The notes under the pieces are model-generated. The model did not search any database and was not told where the DNA came from. It saw only the letters and a list, made by a program, of their open reading frames with translations. A DNA stretch of 8,505 bases from an uncultured Eubacteriales bacterium (GTDB lineage: Bacteria; Bacillota; Clostridia; Oscillospirales; Butyricicoccaceae): positions 1 through 8,505 of the forward strand of contig CAJTUM010000034.1 in NCBI GenBank assembly GCA_910579575.1, in the 5' to 3' direction. The translations under genes and the position numbers were made by a program. Shown here piece after piece: positions 7,714-8,505 of this stretch; the stretch's first letter is position 1, and every line of letters begins with the position of its first letter.

Positions 7714-8304
7714 TTAATAGCGATATTCCCGGTAAACGGCCACCACAAGGCCCAGTATCTGAGCGTCGTCGCCGTCGATAGGCTGGTAATTGGGGTTTTC
7801 GGGCATCAGGCGCACATGGCCCTTCGCCCGGCGCAGCCGCTTGACGGTGGCCTCGTCCTCCAACATAGCCACCACAATGGCCCGGTTGTCCGCCGTATCC
7901 TGCCGGCGCACGATGACGGCGTCGCCGTCCAGAATGCCGGCGCCCACCATGCTGTCTCCCCGCACACGCAGGGCAAAATATTCGCCCGATTGGTATTCAA
8001 AGGGAATATAGCCCAGAATATCCTGCTGCATCAAGATGGGCTGGCCCGCCGTCACTACCCCCAACACAGGGATTTTCTTGACGCCAGGCGCATGGGATTT
8101 CAGAGTGATGGCTCGGGTCTTTCCTTGGTCTTTGGCCAGCAGACCGGCCTCCTGCAAAATTTTCAGATGGGTGTGCACCGTAGAGGGGGAACGCAAACCC
8201 ACCGCCTGGCAAATCTCCCGCACGGAAGGGGGGTAGCCGTTTTCATCGGTGTACTTGGAGATATAATCCATAATTTTCTGTCTCATCGGGCTGAGAATTT
8301 TCAT
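7714..8304 (-). CDS. lexA: SOS transcriptional repressor LexA
   Basis: Self-cleaving repressor of the SOS regulon, 196 residues, close to the usual 200. In the family, RecA bound to single-stranded DNA triggers autocleavage and lifts repression. The N-terminal winged helix-turn-helix covers about 1-68, with the HTH at about 27-47 (SVREICQAVGLRSPSTVHTH). The hinge holds the cleavage site Ala86-Gly87 (VVTAGQP). The C-terminal S24 peptidase domain keeps catalytic Ser118 (RGDSM) and Lys155 (ATVKRL). All residues needed for repression and cleavage are visible, so this is a full LexA rather than a non-cleavable phage-type repressor. The ATG has a strong SD 4 bases upstream. recG follows directly and is probably co-transcribed. 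LexA normally controls its own promoter, but the upstream region lacks a clean GAAC-N4-GTTC box. Confidence 0.97.
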   Translation of the reverse strand: MKILSPMRQKIMDYISKYTDENGYPPSVREICQAVGLRSPSTVHTHLKILQEAGLLAKDQGKTRAITLKSHAPGVKKIPVLGVVTAGQPILMQQDILGYIPFEYQSGEYFALRVRGDSMVGAGILDGDAVIVRRQDTADNRAIVVAMLEDEATVKRLRRAKGHVRLMPENPNYQPIDGDDAQILGLVVAVYREYRY

Positions 8305-8308
8305 AAAA

Positions 8309-8315
8309 TCACCTC
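8309..8315 (-). promoter_or_regulatory. Ribosome-binding site of lexA
   Basis: Read on the minus strand, GAGGTGA lies 4 bases before the lexA ATG (8304) and is a seven-base match to the anti-Shine-Dalgarno sequence. It fixes the LexA start. Confidence 0.9.
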
Positions 8316-8316
8316 A

Positions 8317-8345
8317 AATATAGTTATCGATTTCCGGCGAGTCAA
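8317..8345 (-). promoter_or_regulatory. Candidate sigma-A promoter of lexA-recG (conflicts with SD position)
   Basis: On the minus strand, TTGACT (8345-8340) and TATATT (8322-8317) are separated by exactly 17 bases. Each hexamer matches the housekeeping consensus at five of six positions. However, the -10 ends 12 bases before the ATG, so a start site 6-7 bases downstream would leave about 5 bases of leader and exclude the SD at 8315-8309. Either the real promoter is further upstream, or this one yields a near-leaderless message. Confidence 0.4.
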
Positions 8346-8357
8346 TCGTCGGAAATC
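8329..8357. promoter_or_regulatory. Inverted repeat over the lexA promoter (candidate operator)
   Basis: GATTTCCGGCGA (8329-8340) and TCGTCGGAAATC (8346-8357) are 12-base inverted arms with one mismatch, around a 5-base centre GTCAA. That centre forms most of the putative -35 hexamer of lexA. A symmetric site covering the -35 is a good location for a repressor. It does not match the known Gram-positive SOS box, so the bound protein is unknown; autoregulation by LexA is only one possibility. Confidence 0.45.
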
Positions 8358-8363
8358 CGTTCG
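8352..8363 (-). promoter_or_regulatory. Degenerate SOS-box-like sequence upstream of lexA
   Basis: On the minus strand, GAACGGATTTCC (8362-8351, within CGAACGGATTTCCG) carries one perfect half-site GAAC. The second half TTCC matches the expected GTTC at only two of four positions. This is the only GAAC or GTTC half-site in bases 8305-8505. Its distance of about 50 bases from the lexA ATG suits autoregulation, but the match is poor. Confidence 0.25.
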
Positions 8364-8401
8364 CCGGATTTTCGTCGTCCTGTTGTCGGGGGTCCTTGGT
8401 A

Positions 8402-8420
8402 TATTATCCTGCGGATATTA
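8402..8420. repeat. Short AT-rich inverted repeat upstream of lexA
   Basis: TATTATCC (8402-8409) and GGATATTA (8413-8420) form imperfect 8-base inverted arms (7 of 8) around TGC. Read on the minus strand this segment contains CATAAT and GATAAT, both close to a -10 hexamer, but neither has a good -35 at 16-18 bases. It may be part of an upstream promoter or operator for lexA. Confidence 0.3.
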
Positions 8421-8426
8421 TGGCGT

Positions 8427-8454
8427 CCCCACAAAACCGGAGGTTTTGCAGGGG
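8427..8454. repeat. Perfect 7-bp hairpin with GC outer arms upstream of lexA
   Basis: CAAAACC (8432-8438) and GGTTTTG (8442-8448) pair perfectly around GGA, and CCCC (8427-8430) can extend the stem with GGGG (8451-8454) across a small internal loop. The GGGG can instead pair with the adjacent CCCC (8455-8458). No T-tract follows on either strand, so it is not a standard intrinsic terminator. The remaining bases to 8505 show no gene I can support. Confidence 0.45.
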
Positions 8455-8505
8455 CCCCTTCGGATTGATTGGATTTCCGGGAAGTGAATTCCCGCAAATC
8501 CCCTC

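Noticed and set aside
7639..8487. A 282-codon plus-strand open frame opposite lexA and its upstream region
   Set aside because: It is antisense to a complete LexA, contains no known motif and crosses the lexA promoter region; it is explained by codon bias.
8305..8505. An additional gene or divergent gene start beyond lexA
   Set aside because: No open frame with an SD and a recognisable product is visible in these 200 bases; they look regulatory.

Overview
The window looks like chromosomal DNA from a Gram-positive anaerobe of the Clostridia, most likely an Oscillospiraceae-like gut bacterium. This is inferred from the very large secreted protease with three C-terminal S-layer-homology (SLH) domains, a Gly/Ser linker of the kind common in that group's surface proteins, a Firmicutes-type LexA, purine-rich ribosome-binding sites and moderately high GC with codons ending in G or C. 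No sequence search was run, so the taxonomy is a reading of protein style.

Layout. Bases 1-191 are non-coding and hold a 16-bp palindrome and a structured inverted repeat. Bases 192-5576 (+) encode one 1794-residue subtilisin-family (S8) surface protease. It has a signal peptide, an inhibitor-like propeptide region, a catalytic domain with an inserted PA domain, a fibronectin-like domain, a FlgD-like Ig domain, poorly recognised stalk domains, a Gly/Ser linker and three SLH repeats. A strong hairpin at about 5630-5662 ends this gene and probably also the convergent operon. On the minus strand, lexA (8304-7714) is followed after only 6 bases by recG (7707-5677), so the two appear to form one transcription unit. 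Bases 8305-8505 upstream of lexA are non-coding and rich in dyads and a repeated 9-bp motif.

Function. The two halves of the window are unrelated. The protease is predicted to be exported and held on the cell wall, where it would degrade extracellular proteins or peptides. The lexA-recG pair belongs to DNA repair: LexA is the SOS repressor, and RecG is the helicase that remodels stalled forks and branched DNA. Placing recG directly behind autoregulated lexA would tie RecG levels to DNA damage. The lexA upstream region nevertheless shows no clean canonical GAAC-N4-GTTC SOS box, only a degenerate one and a set of CGRAAATCS repeats.

I found no tRNA, rRNA, CRISPR array, insertion sequence, phage gene or convincing new multi-gene system. 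The items most worth a second look are the lexA regulatory region, the lexA-recG coupling and the atypical Asp motif and long insertion in the protease.
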